Shown here in pieces: positions 6,816 through 13,716 of a stretch of DNA of 21,080 nucleotides; position 1 is the first letter of the stretch, and each line of letters opens with the position of its first letter. The translations under genes and the position numbers were made by a program. The stretch comes from an uncultured Clostridia bacterium (GTDB lineage Bacteria > Bacillota > Clostridia > Oscillospirales > Oscillospiraceae). Location of the stretch: NCBI GenBank assembly GCA_947383645.1, contig CANDEH010000036.1, forward strand, positions 1 to 21,080. Reading direction: 5' to 3'. The notes under the pieces were generated by a model, which was not told where the DNA came from, searched no databases, and saw only the letters and a program-made list of their open reading frames with translations.

Positions 6816-7514
6816 CTACAGCTTCCGCAGCGTGTCCTGGAGGGCGGTTTTCAGGGTGGTGCCCTCGTCCTTCATCTTGATGACCCGGGCGGGGCAGCCG
6901 GCCACGACGGCGTTTGGCGGCACGTCCTCGATGACCACCGCGCCGGCGGCTACGACGGCGTTTTCGCCGATGCGCACGCCCTCGATGACCACGGCGTTGG
7001 CGCCGATGAGGACGTTGTCCTCCACGATCACCGGCGCGGCGCTGGCGGGCTCGATGACCCCCGCCAGGACCGCCCCGGCCCCCACGTGGCAGCGGGCCCC
7101 CACGGTGGCCCGGCCGCCTAAAACCGCGCCCATGTCGATCATGGTCCCCGGCCCCACCACCGCGCCGATGTTCAGGATGGCCCCCATCATAATCACCGCC
7201 GCCTCGCCGATGGTCACCTGCTCCCGGATAATGGCTCCCGGCTCGATGCGGGCGTTGACGCCCCTCAGATCCAGCAGGGGGATGGCGCTGTTGCGCCGGT
7301 CGTTCTCAATCTCCATCTCGGCGATGCTGCCGGCGTTGGCCTCCAAAATGGGCCCCAACTCCCGCCAGTCGCCGAAGACCACCTTGCTCCGGCCCTCACC
7401 GAACACCTTGGCGCTGCCGTAATCGATGGGGGCAAGCTCGTTGACGTACACCTTCACCGGCGTCTTTTTCTCCGCGTTGCCGATATAGGCGATGATCTCC
7501 TCCGCAGTCATCAC
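6816..7514 (-). CDS. dapH: Tetrahydrodipicolinate N-acetyltransferase
   Basis: Transfers an acetyl group from acetyl-CoA to tetrahydrodipicolinate, the step that defines the acetylase branch of lysine and diaminopimelate synthesis. The 232-residue protein has the DapH N-terminal helical part (EEIIAYIGNAEKKTPVKVYV), then a left-handed beta-helix of hexapeptide repeats from about residue 85 to 205 (for example IEPGAIIREQVTIGEAAVIM and VGARCHVGAGAVLAGV), and a helical tail. The length and the NSAIPLLDLRGVNARIEPGA block fit DapH rather than succinyl-type DapD. It overlaps the end of dapB: GTG at 7514 gives a 4-base GTGA overlap and sits well behind GGAGGTG; an ATG at 7511 is the alternative. Last gene of the riboswitch operon. 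Confidence 0.95.
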   Translation of the reverse strand: MMTAEEIIAYIGNAEKKTPVKVYVNELAPIDYGSAKVFGEGRSKVVFGDWRELGPILEANAGSIAEMEIENDRRNSAIPLLDLRGVNARIEPGAIIREQVTIGEAAVIMMGAILNIGAVVGPGTMIDMGAVLGGRATVGARCHVGAGAVLAGVIEPASAAPVIVEDNVLIGANAVVIEGVRIGENAVVAAGAVVIEDVPPNAVVAGCPARVIKMKDEGTTLKTALQDTLRKL

Positions 7515-8236
7515 AGCGCCTCACCTCCAAACAGCAGCTCCTGCAAATCGTAGCGCCCCCTGGGCATCTTCGAGAGCTTCCGGGCCATGTGCAGCGCGCC
7601 GTTGACAAAGATCTGCCGGGAGGTGGCCCGGTGGCGGATCTCAAAGATCTCGTCCACGCCGAAAAAGCTCACCGTGTGCTCCCCGGCCACCGTGCCGCCT
7701 CGAAGGGCGTGGATGCCGATCTCCTTCCCCTCCCGCTTGCCGCAGAGGCCCTCCCGGCCGTAGACGGGGGTCAGCTCCCCGGCGGGGTCGATGGCCTGGA
7801 GCAGCAGCTTGGCGGTGCCGCTGGGGGCGTCCACCTTCTGGTTGTGGTGGGTCTCCGTCATCTCGATGTCGAAGTCCGGCTTCAGCACGTCGCTGATCTG
7901 CCGCAGCACCCGGGCAAAGACGGCGATGCCCACGGAGTAGTTGGCGCTGTAGAGCACCGGGGCGAACTGCCCCAGGTCCGTGAGGATCTGCTGGTCCGCC
8001 TCCGACAGCCCGGTGGTGCCGGAGAGGTAGGGGGTGCCGGTGCGCCGGACATAGTCCGCGGCGGCGGGAAGGACGGCGGGGCTGGAGAAGTCCATCGCCA
8101 CATCCGCCGCCGGCAGAGTAGCGAGGTCGCCCAGGTTGGTGATATCCACCGCCCCCGCAATGCGGTCCCCGGCGGCCAGGGCGGTCTGCTCGATGAGCTG
8201 CCCCATGCGGCCGTGGCCGATCAGTAAAATATCCAT
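7511..8236 (-). CDS. dapB: 4-hydroxy-tetrahydrodipicolinate reductase
   Basis: Reduces the DapA product to tetrahydrodipicolinate with NAD(P)H. The 241-residue protein shows the Rossmann glycine motif GHGRMG (7-12), the SGTTGL block (72-77), the catalytic segment ETHHNQKVDAPSGTA (about 128-142, with H130, H131 and K134), and the RGGTVAGEHTVSF strand block that closes the substrate site. Length is typical, slightly short in the N-terminal domain. ATG at 8236 follows GGAGG at 5 bases. It is translationally coupled to dapH. The 270-base gap upstream, to eamA, is filled with palindromic modules, so it could be read from dapA through these or from an unseen promoter. Confidence 0.97.
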   Translation of the reverse strand: MDILLIGHGRMGQLIEQTALAAGDRIAGAVDITNLGDLATLPAADVAMDFSSPAVLPAAADYVRRTGTPYLSGTTGLSEADQQILTDLGQFAPVLYSANYSVGIAVFARVLRQISDVLKPDFDIEMTETHHNQKVDAPSGTAKLLLQAIDPAGELTPVYGREGLCGKREGKEIGIHALRGGTVAGEHTVSFFGVDEIFEIRHRATSRQIFVNGALHMARKLSKMPRGRYDLQELLFGGEAL

Positions 8237-8280
8237 AGAAGCCTCCTGTTATCTGTATATAGATATGAACAAAGCCCCGT

Positions 8281-8506
8281 TATAGAAGCGCCCAAAAGCC
8301 CTCGGCAGAGTTTCGCGCCCGGGGCGCGAAATAAATTGCAATCATTTTTGCCGGAAACCGCGTTCTCGGCAAAAATACCTCTCGCGGAGCGGAGTGTGCG
8401 AGTCCTCCGCCTCAGCGGAGGGCGAGTGCATGGAGCGCAGCGCAACCCCCCTCGCTTGAAATCCGCGGATTTCAAGCGACTCAAAAAAATGCCTGCATTT
8501 TTTTGA
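8281..8506 (+). repeat. Palindrome mosaic inside the lysine operon (modules A, B, C)
   Basis: Module A (8290-8380) has the arms TTTCGCGCC and a second hairpin at 8345-8375 in which the outer T-A pair of other copies is changed to G-C on both arms (TTTTTGCCG / CGGCAAAAA). Module B at 8395-8431 is GTGCGAGT, CCTCCGC-CTCA-GCGGAGG, GCGAGTGC. Module C at 8453-8478 pairs CGCTTGAAATCC with GGATTTCAAGCG. A perfect A/T-rich hairpin at 8481-8506 (TCAAAAAAATGC arms) ends two bases before the eamA stop codon. It separates eamA from dapB within one transcription direction. Confidence 0.9.
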
Positions 8507-8507
8507 T

Positions 8508-8921
8508 TTAAAGCACCATCAGCAGCGTCCCCGCGCCAATCAGCACGCACCCGGCGATGACCCTGGGCGTGGGTGTCTCGTGGAGGAGCCAAAAGGCCAG
8601 CATTAGCGTGATTACCACGCTGAGCTTGTCGATGGGCACCACCTTGGACGCCTGTCCCAGCTGCAAGGCCCGGTAGTAGCACAGCCAGGACCCCCCGGTG
8701 GCCAGACCCGAGAGCACCAGAAACAGCCAGCTCCGCCGGGAGATGGCGGCCAGGCCGCCCTGGGCCCCGGTGAGCAGCACCATGGCCCAGGCCATCACCA
8801 GCACCACGCCGGTGCGGATGGCCGTGGCCAGGTGGGAGTTCACCCCCTCAATGCCCATCTTGGCCAGAATGGAGGTCAGCGCGGCGAACACCGCCGAGCC
8901 CAGCGCCAGAACCAGCCACAT
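8508..8921 (-). CDS. Single-domain EamA (DMT) transporter
   Basis: A 137-residue integral membrane protein with about five hydrophobic helices, equal to one EamA repeat of the drug/metabolite transporter superfamily. It carries the family pattern of a Gly/Trp-rich third helix (SGLATGGSWLCYYRALQLG), the SKVVPIDKLSVVITLMLAF helix with the usual acidic-basic turn, and a final helix VIAGCVLIGAGTLLMV. Full DMT exporters have two repeats, but proteins of one repeat and this size are known and act as dimers, so it need not be truncated. ATG at 8921 follows AGGAGG at 8 bases. It begins 28 bases after dapA and so falls under the lysine riboswitch. The substrate is not readable; lysine, diaminopimelate or a related amino acid are inferences from position only. 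Confidence 0.9.
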   Translation of the reverse strand: MWLVLALGSAVFAALTSILAKMGIEGVNSHLATAIRTGVVLVMAWAMVLLTGAQGGLAAISRRSWLFLVLSGLATGGSWLCYYRALQLGQASKVVPIDKLSVVITLMLAFWLLHETPTPRVIAGCVLIGAGTLLMVL

Positions 8922-8949
8922 ACCTCTCGCCTCCTCGGTTTCTCAGGTG

Positions 8950-9843
8950 TCAGGCCCCCATGAGCCCCGCGTCGCGCAGCAGACCGGCCAGAGCCGTCTG
9001 GTGGGCCTCCGTCATCTCGCACAGGGGCAGGCGGAAGGGGCCCATGCCCATGCCCATCAGATTCATGGCGGTCTTCACGGGGATGGGATTCACCTCCATG
9101 AAGAGGCCGTTGGCCAGGGGCAGATACCGCACGGCGGTCTCCAGGGCCCTCTGCCGCTCCCCGTTCAGGTAGTCCATCACCATCTCGTGGCACACACGGG
9201 GCATGACGTTGGCCCACACGGAGATGACGCCGCTGCCGCCGGCGGCCAGGAGGGGCAAAGTGATGTCGTCGTTGCCGCTCCAGAGGGCGAAGTTCTCATT
9301 CACGCAGTGGGCGATCTTCATGGCGTAGGACATGTCCCCGCTGGCCTCCTTAATGCCGGCGATGTTGGGGTGGACGCTGAGCCGCTCCACCACCTCCACC
9401 GGAATGGAGCACCCGGTGCGGCCGGGGACGTTGTAGAGGAGGGCCGGCAGGTCCACCGTGTCGGCCACGGCGGAGAAGTGGCGGACCATCCCCTCCACGT
9501 TGGCCTTGTTGTAGTAGGGGGAGATTAAAAGCAGCGCGTCGGCCCCCAGGCGCTGGGCCCGCTGGCTCTTCTCCACCATGGTCTGGGTGCAGTTGGAGCC
9601 GGTGCCGGCGATGACGGGCACCCGGCCCGCCGCCGTCTCGATGACGGTGCGGAGGACGGCGTCGTCCTCCTCGTGGGTCATGGTGGCGGACTCCCCGGTG
9701 GTGCCCAGGGCCAGGATGGCGTCGGTGCCCTCGGCGATGTGCCAGTTCACCAACTCCTTAATCTTCTCGAAGTTCACCGAGCCGTCGGCGTGGAAGGGGG
9801 TAACGAGGGCGACAATGGATCCGTGCAGTCCCTGAATCGTCAT
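8950..9843 (-). CDS. dapA: 4-hydroxy-tetrahydrodipicolinate synthase
   Basis: Condenses pyruvate with aspartate semialdehyde, the first committed step to lysine and diaminopimelate. The 297-residue TIM-barrel enzyme shows GTTGE (47-51), SPYYNK (108-113), the catalytic tyrosine in YNVPGRT (Y137) and the Schiff-base lysine K165 in GIKEASG. All key residues are present and the length is typical. ATG at 9843 follows AGGAGG. It is the first gene of dapA-eamA-dapB-dapH, directly downstream of a lysine riboswitch and an attenuator hairpin, so it should be turned off by excess lysine at the level of transcript elongation. Confidence 0.97.
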   Translation of the reverse strand: MTIQGLHGSIVALVTPFHADGSVNFEKIKELVNWHIAEGTDAILALGTTGESATMTHEEDDAVLRTVIETAAGRVPVIAGTGSNCTQTMVEKSQRAQRLGADALLLISPYYNKANVEGMVRHFSAVADTVDLPALLYNVPGRTGCSIPVEVVERLSVHPNIAGIKEASGDMSYAMKIAHCVNENFALWSGNDDITLPLLAAGGSGVISVWANVMPRVCHEMVMDYLNGERQRALETAVRYLPLANGLFMEVNPIPVKTAMNLMGMGMGPFRLPLCEMTEAHQTALAGLLRDAGLMGA

Positions 9844-9885
9844 GGTAGTATTCCTCCTGTTGTGAGATTAAATTCGTGGAACCCG

Positions 9886-9911
9886 TTTTCCGGGCCGGCA
9901 GGAGGGCCCGG
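9886..9911 (-). promoter_or_regulatory. Leader hairpin before dapA
   Basis: CCGGGCC and GGCCCGG arms around an 8-base loop, between the attenuator and the dapA ribosome site. It has no T-run on the minus strand, so it is not a second terminator; it may stabilise the message. Confidence 0.5.
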
Positions 9912-9950
9912 ACATACAAAGAGAGCCAGCAGAGGCCCCTCTACTGACTC
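9911..9950 (-). terminator. Riboswitch attenuator (expression platform)
   Basis: On the minus strand GAGTCAGTAGAG pairs with CTCTGCTGGCTC (12 bp with G-U pairs) around a short GGGG/CC loop, followed by TCTTTGTATGT. It lies about 50 bases after the lysine aptamer and about 70 before dapA, the expected place for a lysine-dependent terminator. The T-run is interrupted, so strength is uncertain. A second stem at 9963-9985 (GCGCGGGGA / TCCCTGCGC in RNA sense) could be part of the switch. Confidence 0.75.
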
Positions 9951-9997
9951 GACAAACCCATCGCGCAGGGACAGTCTCCCCGCGCCGTATCGTGAAA

Positions 9998-10162
9998 GTA
10001 GATAGCTCAACTGCGGGGAGTTCCCCGCAGACAGTGGCGGAGATGTTCTCCCCGTCCCCACCCCGCACCCATACCTGTGTACGGAGTTCGGCGGAATTGC
10101 TGCCGCTGCGATCATAGCCCGTCGGCTCCCGCAGCTTGGTCGTTTCCGCGCCTCTATCCTGC
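9998..10162 (-). ncRNA. Lysine riboswitch aptamer (L box)
   Basis: Minus-strand leader of dapA with the L-box landmarks in order: GATAGAGGCGC at the 5' side (10148-10158), a GCAGCGGC...GCCGAA region, then CACTGTC followed by a strong stem CTGCGGGG...CCCCGCAG (10011-10030), and TTGAGCTATC (about 10001-10010), which matches the conserved GGGAGGCTATC-like 3' side. P1 forms between GGATAG and CTATCT. Position ahead of dapA agrees. I recognised this by eye; the loop-kissing arms were not checked in detail. Binding of lysine should favour the terminator at 9911-9950. Confidence 0.85.
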
Positions 10163-10223
10163 TTATTTAACAGACTACCATAGATTCCGCCCCGCCGCAA
10201 CAGGGCAATTTGCAAGAAATTTG

Positions 10224-10251
10224 TTTATAGTGCAGGTCAATATTGGACCAA
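10224..10251 (-). promoter_or_regulatory. Likely promoter of the dapA operon
   Basis: Minus strand: TTGGTC (rc of 10246-10251), 16-base spacer, TATAAA (rc of 10224-10229). The transcript would start about 55 bases before the aptamer's conserved 5' side. The -35 matches consensus only partly. Confidence 0.6.
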
Positions 10252-10332
10252 AATCATCAAAATAGACAAAATCCGCCCCGCTTACCTCCCGCACGGACGG
10301 CGGCAAGCGCCGGCGATTTCCCAAATCACGGC

Positions 10333-10361
10333 TTGAAGCGGAAAGCGCCTCATGATATAAT
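10333..10361 (+). promoter_or_regulatory. Promoter of the vanZ-like/M20 unit
   Basis: TTGAAG at 10333-10338, 17-base spacer, TATAAT at 10356-10361. It starts transcription about 30 bases before the ATG at 10398 and is divergent from the dapA promoter, about 80 bases away. Confidence 0.85.
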
Positions 10362-10397
10362 CGGAGCGGAAAACCGGTGTTTGAGGGAAGAGACACG

Positions 10398-10919
10398 ATG
10401 AAATACCTGATAGATCTTATAGCATTGACGCTCCTATACGCCTTTTACTTCTCCAAAAAGTGGAAAAGGCGGGGAAGAGATGTGTTGTTTTTCAACACGC
10501 TCATGTATGTGTATCTCTCCTCTGTGCTCTTTTTCACTCTGATGCCCATCATAGCAAAGCTCCCGTTTATTTTGAATCACCCCTACACGCCTATGAATAT
10601 GGTTCCGTTTGTAGACGTGCTGCTGGGCAGGGGAGATTTTCTCCGGCAGGTGGTGCTGAATGTCATTATGACCATCCCGTTTGGCTTTCTGTATCCTCTG
10701 ACCCGGGACCGAAATCCGGGGCTTTTCAAGACGGTATCCTGCTGCTTTCTGCTGAGCCTGGGCATTGAATTACTCCAGCCGCTGATTGACGGCTGCCGCT
10801 CGGCGGACATTACAGACTTAATCACGAATGCAGCCGGCGGCGTGATAGGATATGGCTTTTATATCCTGTTTAAGCCGGTTACAGGCTGGATTTCAGAGCA
10901 ACTGAGAGAGAATGATTGA
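10398..10919 (+). CDS. VanZ-like membrane protein
   Basis: A 173-residue integral membrane protein of the VanZ-like family, with about four to five hydrophobic helices. The family pattern is clear: FFTLMPI in the second helix, NMVPFVDVL, VVLNVIMTIPFGFLYPL, SLGIELLQPL, and the ADITDLITNAAGGVIGY motif. VanZ was named in a teicoplanin-resistance cluster, but most family members have unknown roles and none of the resistance ligase genes is present here. I start at ATG 10398 behind GAGGGAAGAG; an upstream GTG (10377) would be almost leaderless given the promoter. It is the first gene of a plus-strand unit with the M20 enzyme, 58 bases downstream. Confidence 0.9.
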   Translation: MKYLIDLIALTLLYAFYFSKKWKRRGRDVLFFNTLMYVYLSSVLFFTLMPIIAKLPFILNHPYTPMNMVPFVDVLLGRGDFLRQVVLNVIMTIPFGFLYPLTRDRNPGLFKTVSCCFLLSLGIELLQPLIDGCRSADITDLITNAAGGVIGYGFYILFKPVTGWISEQLREND

Positions 10920-10977
10920 GAATCCAAGACTTCCGCTTTGTCAGACAGTTATTTCGGCAAAAAGAGGAGGGAGAACC

Positions 10978-12081
10978 ATGGAAAATCAACTGAGAGAGGA
11001 CCGGCGGGCCCTGCACCGGATTCCCGAGCTGGACCGGGACCTGCCGGAGACCCTTCGCTACGTCCGCCGGGCGTTGGAGGGCCTCCGCTGCGAGATCACG
11101 TCCCCCTGCGAGGGGGCGCTGTGCGCGTACTTTGACCGGGGGAGGCCGTCCACGGCGGCCTTCCGGGCGGACATGGACGCCCTGCCCATTGAGGAGGCGG
11201 GGGCCGCCCCCTACCGCTCCCGCCACCCGGGGCGGATGCACGCCTGCGGCCACGACGGCCACACCGCCATGCTCCTGGAGCTGGCCCGCCGGGTGGACGC
11301 CCGCAGGGACCTGCCCCGGAACGTGCTGCTGATCTTCCAGCCGGCGGAGGAGACCACCGGCGGGGCGGAGTCCATCTGCGACAGCGGCGTGCTGGAGCGG
11401 ACCGGTGCGGTACGGATCTTCGGCCTCCACCTGTGGCCGGGCCTGCCGGCGGGGACCCTCTGGACCCGTCCAGGTCCGCTGATGGCCAAGAACAGCGAGG
11501 TCACCTTGGAGGTTGCAGGGCGGAGCGTCCATATCACAAAGGCGGATCAGGGGGCGGACGCCCTGTGGGCCGGCACGGAGCTGGTGCGGCGGATCTACGC
11601 CATGGCGGAGAAGGAGATACCGGCGGATGAACGCCGGGTCCTCCGCTTCGGCCACATGACCAGCGGCGACGTCCGCAACGCCCTCAGCGCCCGCACGGTG
11701 CTGGAGGGGACCCTGCGGGTGTTCTCCATGGAGACCTTTTCCCTCCTTCGCCGCCGGATGGAGGAGATCGCCGGGGAGGTGGCGACGGAGACCGGCTGCA
11801 CCGTGGATCTGCGCCTCAGCCGGGGCTACCCGGCGGTGTGCAACGACGCCGGCCTGGTCCGGGCCATCCGGGATGCTCTGGGCGAGGAGGGGCCGGGGCT
11901 TCTGGACGCGCCGGAGCTGACGGCGGAGGACTTCTCCTTCTATCAGCAGCGCCTGCCGGGGGTATTCTGCTTTTTGGGCGTGGGGGACACGCCCCCCCTC
12001 CACGCCGCCGACTTCGACTTCGACGAGGCGGTGCTGCGGCGGGGCGTGGATTTTTACGAGAAGCTGCTGTATCTGCCATAG
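10978..12081 (+). CDS. M20 amidohydrolase, likely N-acetyl-diaminopimelate deacetylase
   Basis: A 367-residue M20D-type metallo-amidohydrolase. The metal site is visible: C90 and H92 in HACGHDGHTAM, the glutamates of QPAEETTGG (124-125), H151 in HLWP, and a C-terminal TAEDFSFY followed by a His in PPLHAADF. The dimerisation domain lies in the middle. Enzymes of this group cleave N-acyl amino acids, hippurate, or N-acetyl-LL-diaminopimelate (the ykuR/dapL activity). Location next to dapA, dapB and dapH, whose product chain needs just this deacetylase, favours the last, but the family alone does not prove it. ATG at 10978 has GAGGAGGG close upstream; an in-frame ATG at 10912 lacks one and overlaps vanZ. 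Confidence 0.85.
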   Translation: MENQLREDRRALHRIPELDRDLPETLRYVRRALEGLRCEITSPCEGALCAYFDRGRPSTAAFRADMDALPIEEAGAAPYRSRHPGRMHACGHDGHTAMLLELARRVDARRDLPRNVLLIFQPAEETTGGAESICDSGVLERTGAVRIFGLHLWPGLPAGTLWTRPGPLMAKNSEVTLEVAGRSVHITKADQGADALWAGTELVRRIYAMAEKEIPADERRVLRFGHMTSGDVRNALSARTVLEGTLRVFSMETFSLLRRRMEEIAGEVATETGCTVDLRLSRGYPAVCNDAGLVRAIRDALGEEGPGLLDAPELTAEDFSFYQQRLPGVFCFLGVGDTPPLHAADFDFDEAVLRRGVDFYEKLLYLP

Positions 12082-12154
12082 CGTCAAAGCCCGGATGAAA
12101 AGACGAAAAAATCTTGAAAATTCTCCTGACTACAGAGAAAGGCGGAAAAACACC

Positions 12155-12682
12155 ATGTGGCTGCACACTGTGAATTCTCCCATCGGCGCGCTGTATCTCA
12201 CCGGAGAGGGGGAGGCTGTCACCGGCCTCTATTTCCGGCAGCCTGCGGGGTCCTTCGATCCCCCCGGCGACCTCGGCCGGGAGGCGGAGGCGCAGCTGAG
12301 GGCCTACTTCGCCGGAGAGCGCCGGAACTTCGACCTCCCCCTCCGCCCGGAGGGTACGGACTTCCAGAAGGCGGTGTGGCAGGCTCTCCGGACCATCCCC
12401 TACGGCGAGACCCGCAGCTATGGCCAGATTGCGGCCGGGATCGGCCGTCCCAGGGCCTGCCGGGCGGTGGGGATGGCCAACCACCGCAACCCCATCTCGA
12501 TTCTGATCCCCTGCCACCGGGTGGTGGGCAGCGACGGCTGTCTCACCGGATACGGCGGCGGACTGGAGCGGAAGGCGGCCCTTCTGGCGCTGGAGAGAGG
12601 GGAAGGCGTAAGCGCCCGTTGGGCGCCCCGCGCTCCGCGGGCCCTTGACAGCGGGGAAGAGCTGGGGTACAATGAAAGATAG
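12155..12682 (+). CDS. ogt: Methylated-DNA--protein-cysteine methyltransferase
   Basis: Repairs O6-alkylguanine in DNA by taking the alkyl group onto its own cysteine. The active-site motif IPCHRVV (C120) is intact, with the preceding helix-turn-helix containing the Arg finger in RPRACRAVGMANHRNP and the N-terminal domain from MWLHTVNSPIGALY. With the ATG at 12155 the protein has 175 residues. An upstream in-frame ATG (12095) lacks a suitable site; GGCGG precedes 12155. Family homology ends near residue 150; the last ~25 residues are read from a palindrome (12611-12625) and from the promoter of the next gene, an odd tail. It follows the M20 gene by 73 bases. Confidence 0.93.
   Translation: MWLHTVNSPIGALYLTGEGEAVTGLYFRQPAGSFDPPGDLGREAEAQLRAYFAGERRNFDLPLRPEGTDFQKAVWQALRTIPYGETRSYGQIAAGIGRPRACRAVGMANHRNPISILIPCHRVVGSDGCLTGYGGGLERKAALLALERGEGVSARWAPRAPRALDSGEELGYNER
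12645..12673 (+). promoter_or_regulatory. Promoter of the ArsR-type gene, inside the end of ogt
   Basis: TTGACA at 12645-12650, exactly 17 bases, TACAAT at 12668-12673. The whole promoter lies inside the ogt reading frame. The RNA would start about 30 bases ahead of the ATG at 12709. Confidence 0.9.
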
Positions 12683-12708
12683 ATTATTGTCGATAGGAGG
12701 GCGATACC

Positions 12709-13011
12709 ATGAAGCTGGCAGAGGCGTCCGCGATTTGCAGGGTGCTCAGCGATCCCCACCGGCTGGTGATTTTGGAGCGGCTGATGGAGCGGGAGCAGTG
12801 CGGCAGCGAGCTGCTGAAAAATTTCACCTTCAGCCAGCCCACGCTGTCCCACCACATGAAGATCATGGTGGAGGGCGGCCTGGTCACCGAGCGCAGGGAG
12901 GGCAAGCGCACCTACTACGGCGCAAACCGCCGGACCTGGGACGAGTTTATGCTGGTGCTGGACGGTCTCAGCAGCGAGACCTACTGGGGCAACGAAGAAG
13001 GGGAGGCGTGA
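12709..13011 (+). CDS. ArsR-family transcriptional regulator
   Basis: A 100-residue winged-helix repressor of the ArsR/SmtB group. It starts with AICRVLSDPHRLVILERLM (helix 1-2), contains the recognition region FSQPTLSHHMKIMVEGGLV (about 42-60) and ends the wing with ERREGKRTYYGA. The classic metal-binding ELCVCDL pattern is not there: the matching place reads EREQCGSELL with one Cys, so the inducer is not obviously arsenite or a heavy metal. ATG at 12709 has AGGAGGGCG upstream. No target gene is adjacent downstream; self-regulation is plausible. The last codons and the stop lie in one arm of a hairpin whose full copy occurs again at 13276-13304. Confidence 0.92.
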   Translation: MKLAEASAICRVLSDPHRLVILERLMEREQCGSELLKNFTFSQPTLSHHMKIMVEGGLVTERREGKRTYYGANRRTWDEFMLVLDGLSSETYWGNEEGEA

Positions 13012-13344
13012 TGGTTTCACGCCTCCGCTACAGCTTGTCAAAAAACCTACATGGTTTTTTGACAAGCTGTAGCAAATTGCGGCCGATGGCCGCAATTTGT
13101 CGCTGCGGCGGGCTGATCTAACGCGAAAGGAACCCCTCTTGGGTTCCTTTCACACTATCCTCCTTACCGCCATCCTGCTCTGCCGTCTTTTTTGACAGTC
13201 TGAAACACCGTGCCATAGCCTGTAGCACAGTGTCTCAGCTTGCCGAAAAAACCGTTGGGTTTTTCGACAAGCTGAGCGGAGGCGTGATGGTTTCACGCCT
13301 CCGCTTCTTGTCAGGCCGTGCGGGAGTATTCCCCGCACAGCTGG
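13002..13344. repeat. Second palindrome family, main block
   Basis: Between convergent genes. Hairpins in order: 13002-13026 (GGAGGCGTGA arms), 13028-13072 (20-bp perfect stem, loop TACAT), 13073-13099 (CAAATTGCGGCC arms), 13125-13151 (GAAAGGAACCC arms), then a conserved unpaired linker starting CACACTATCCTCCTTACC, a TTTTTTGACAGTCTGA unit near 13188, 13232-13275 (CTCAGCTTG...CAAGCTGAG with a few mismatches), 13276-13304 (repeat of the first hairpin, now 12 bp), and 13318-13338 (GTGCGGG arms) before the ModE-like gene's stop. Several parts recur at 20838-20970. None forms a standard T-run terminator. Confidence 0.9.
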
Positions 13345-13710
13345 CTATTCCGCTTTTTCCGGAAGGCGGTAGGCCCCCAGGTACTTCTCGAACAGGGCCT
13401 CCTTCTGCCGGCACAGCTCGGCGCAGAAGCCGTCGTAGGCCCCCAGAAAATCCTCGGCCTCCCGGGTGAGAGAGGCGCCGCCGCCGTGGCGGCCGCCGGT
13501 GGCGGTGCGGAGCAGAGGGAAGCCCAGCCGCTCCTCCGCCTCCCGGATGGTGTTCCAGGCCCGGGAGTAGGTCATGTCCAGAGACGCGCAGGCCGCCCGC
13601 AGGGAGTGGAGGGCCCTGATCCTGTGCAGCAGCGCCCCCAGACCGGGGCCCTGGCGCTTCTCCCCGGCGAAGAGCCGGAGATCCAGGTCGATGTGCAGCT
13701 TCTCCTCCAT
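13345..13710 (-). CDS. ModE-like winged-helix regulator
   Basis: A 121-residue DNA-binding protein matching the N-terminal domain of ModE/LysR-type regulators: a helix-turn-helix around LRAACASLDMTYSRAWNTIREAE (read in two parts) and the wing signature TGGRHGGGASLTREAE, typical of ModE-type regulators. The molybdate-binding (TOBE) domains of full ModE are absent, as in many short Clostridia versions, so it may not sense molybdate. The ATG at 13710 lies 6 bases after the phosphoglucomutase stop, with GGAG just upstream, so the genes form a unit. No molybdenum gene is visible nearby. Codon use is like its neighbours. Confidence 0.88.
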   Translation of the reverse strand: MEEKLHIDLDLRLFAGEKRQGPGLGALLHRIRALHSLRAACASLDMTYSRAWNTIREAEERLGFPLLRTATGGRHGGGASLTREAEDFLGAYDGFCAELCRQKEALFEKYLGAYRLPEKAE

Positions 13711-13716
13711 GACCCC

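Noticed and set aside
8508..8921. EamA gene as a truncated pseudogene
   Set aside because: It has a proper start, ribosome site and stop, and one-repeat EamA proteins of this size are known.
9844..10230. T-box leader upstream of dapA
   Set aside because: No GGGTGGNACCGCG motif; GGGTTCCACG near 9878 is not in T-box context, and the L-box landmarks are present.
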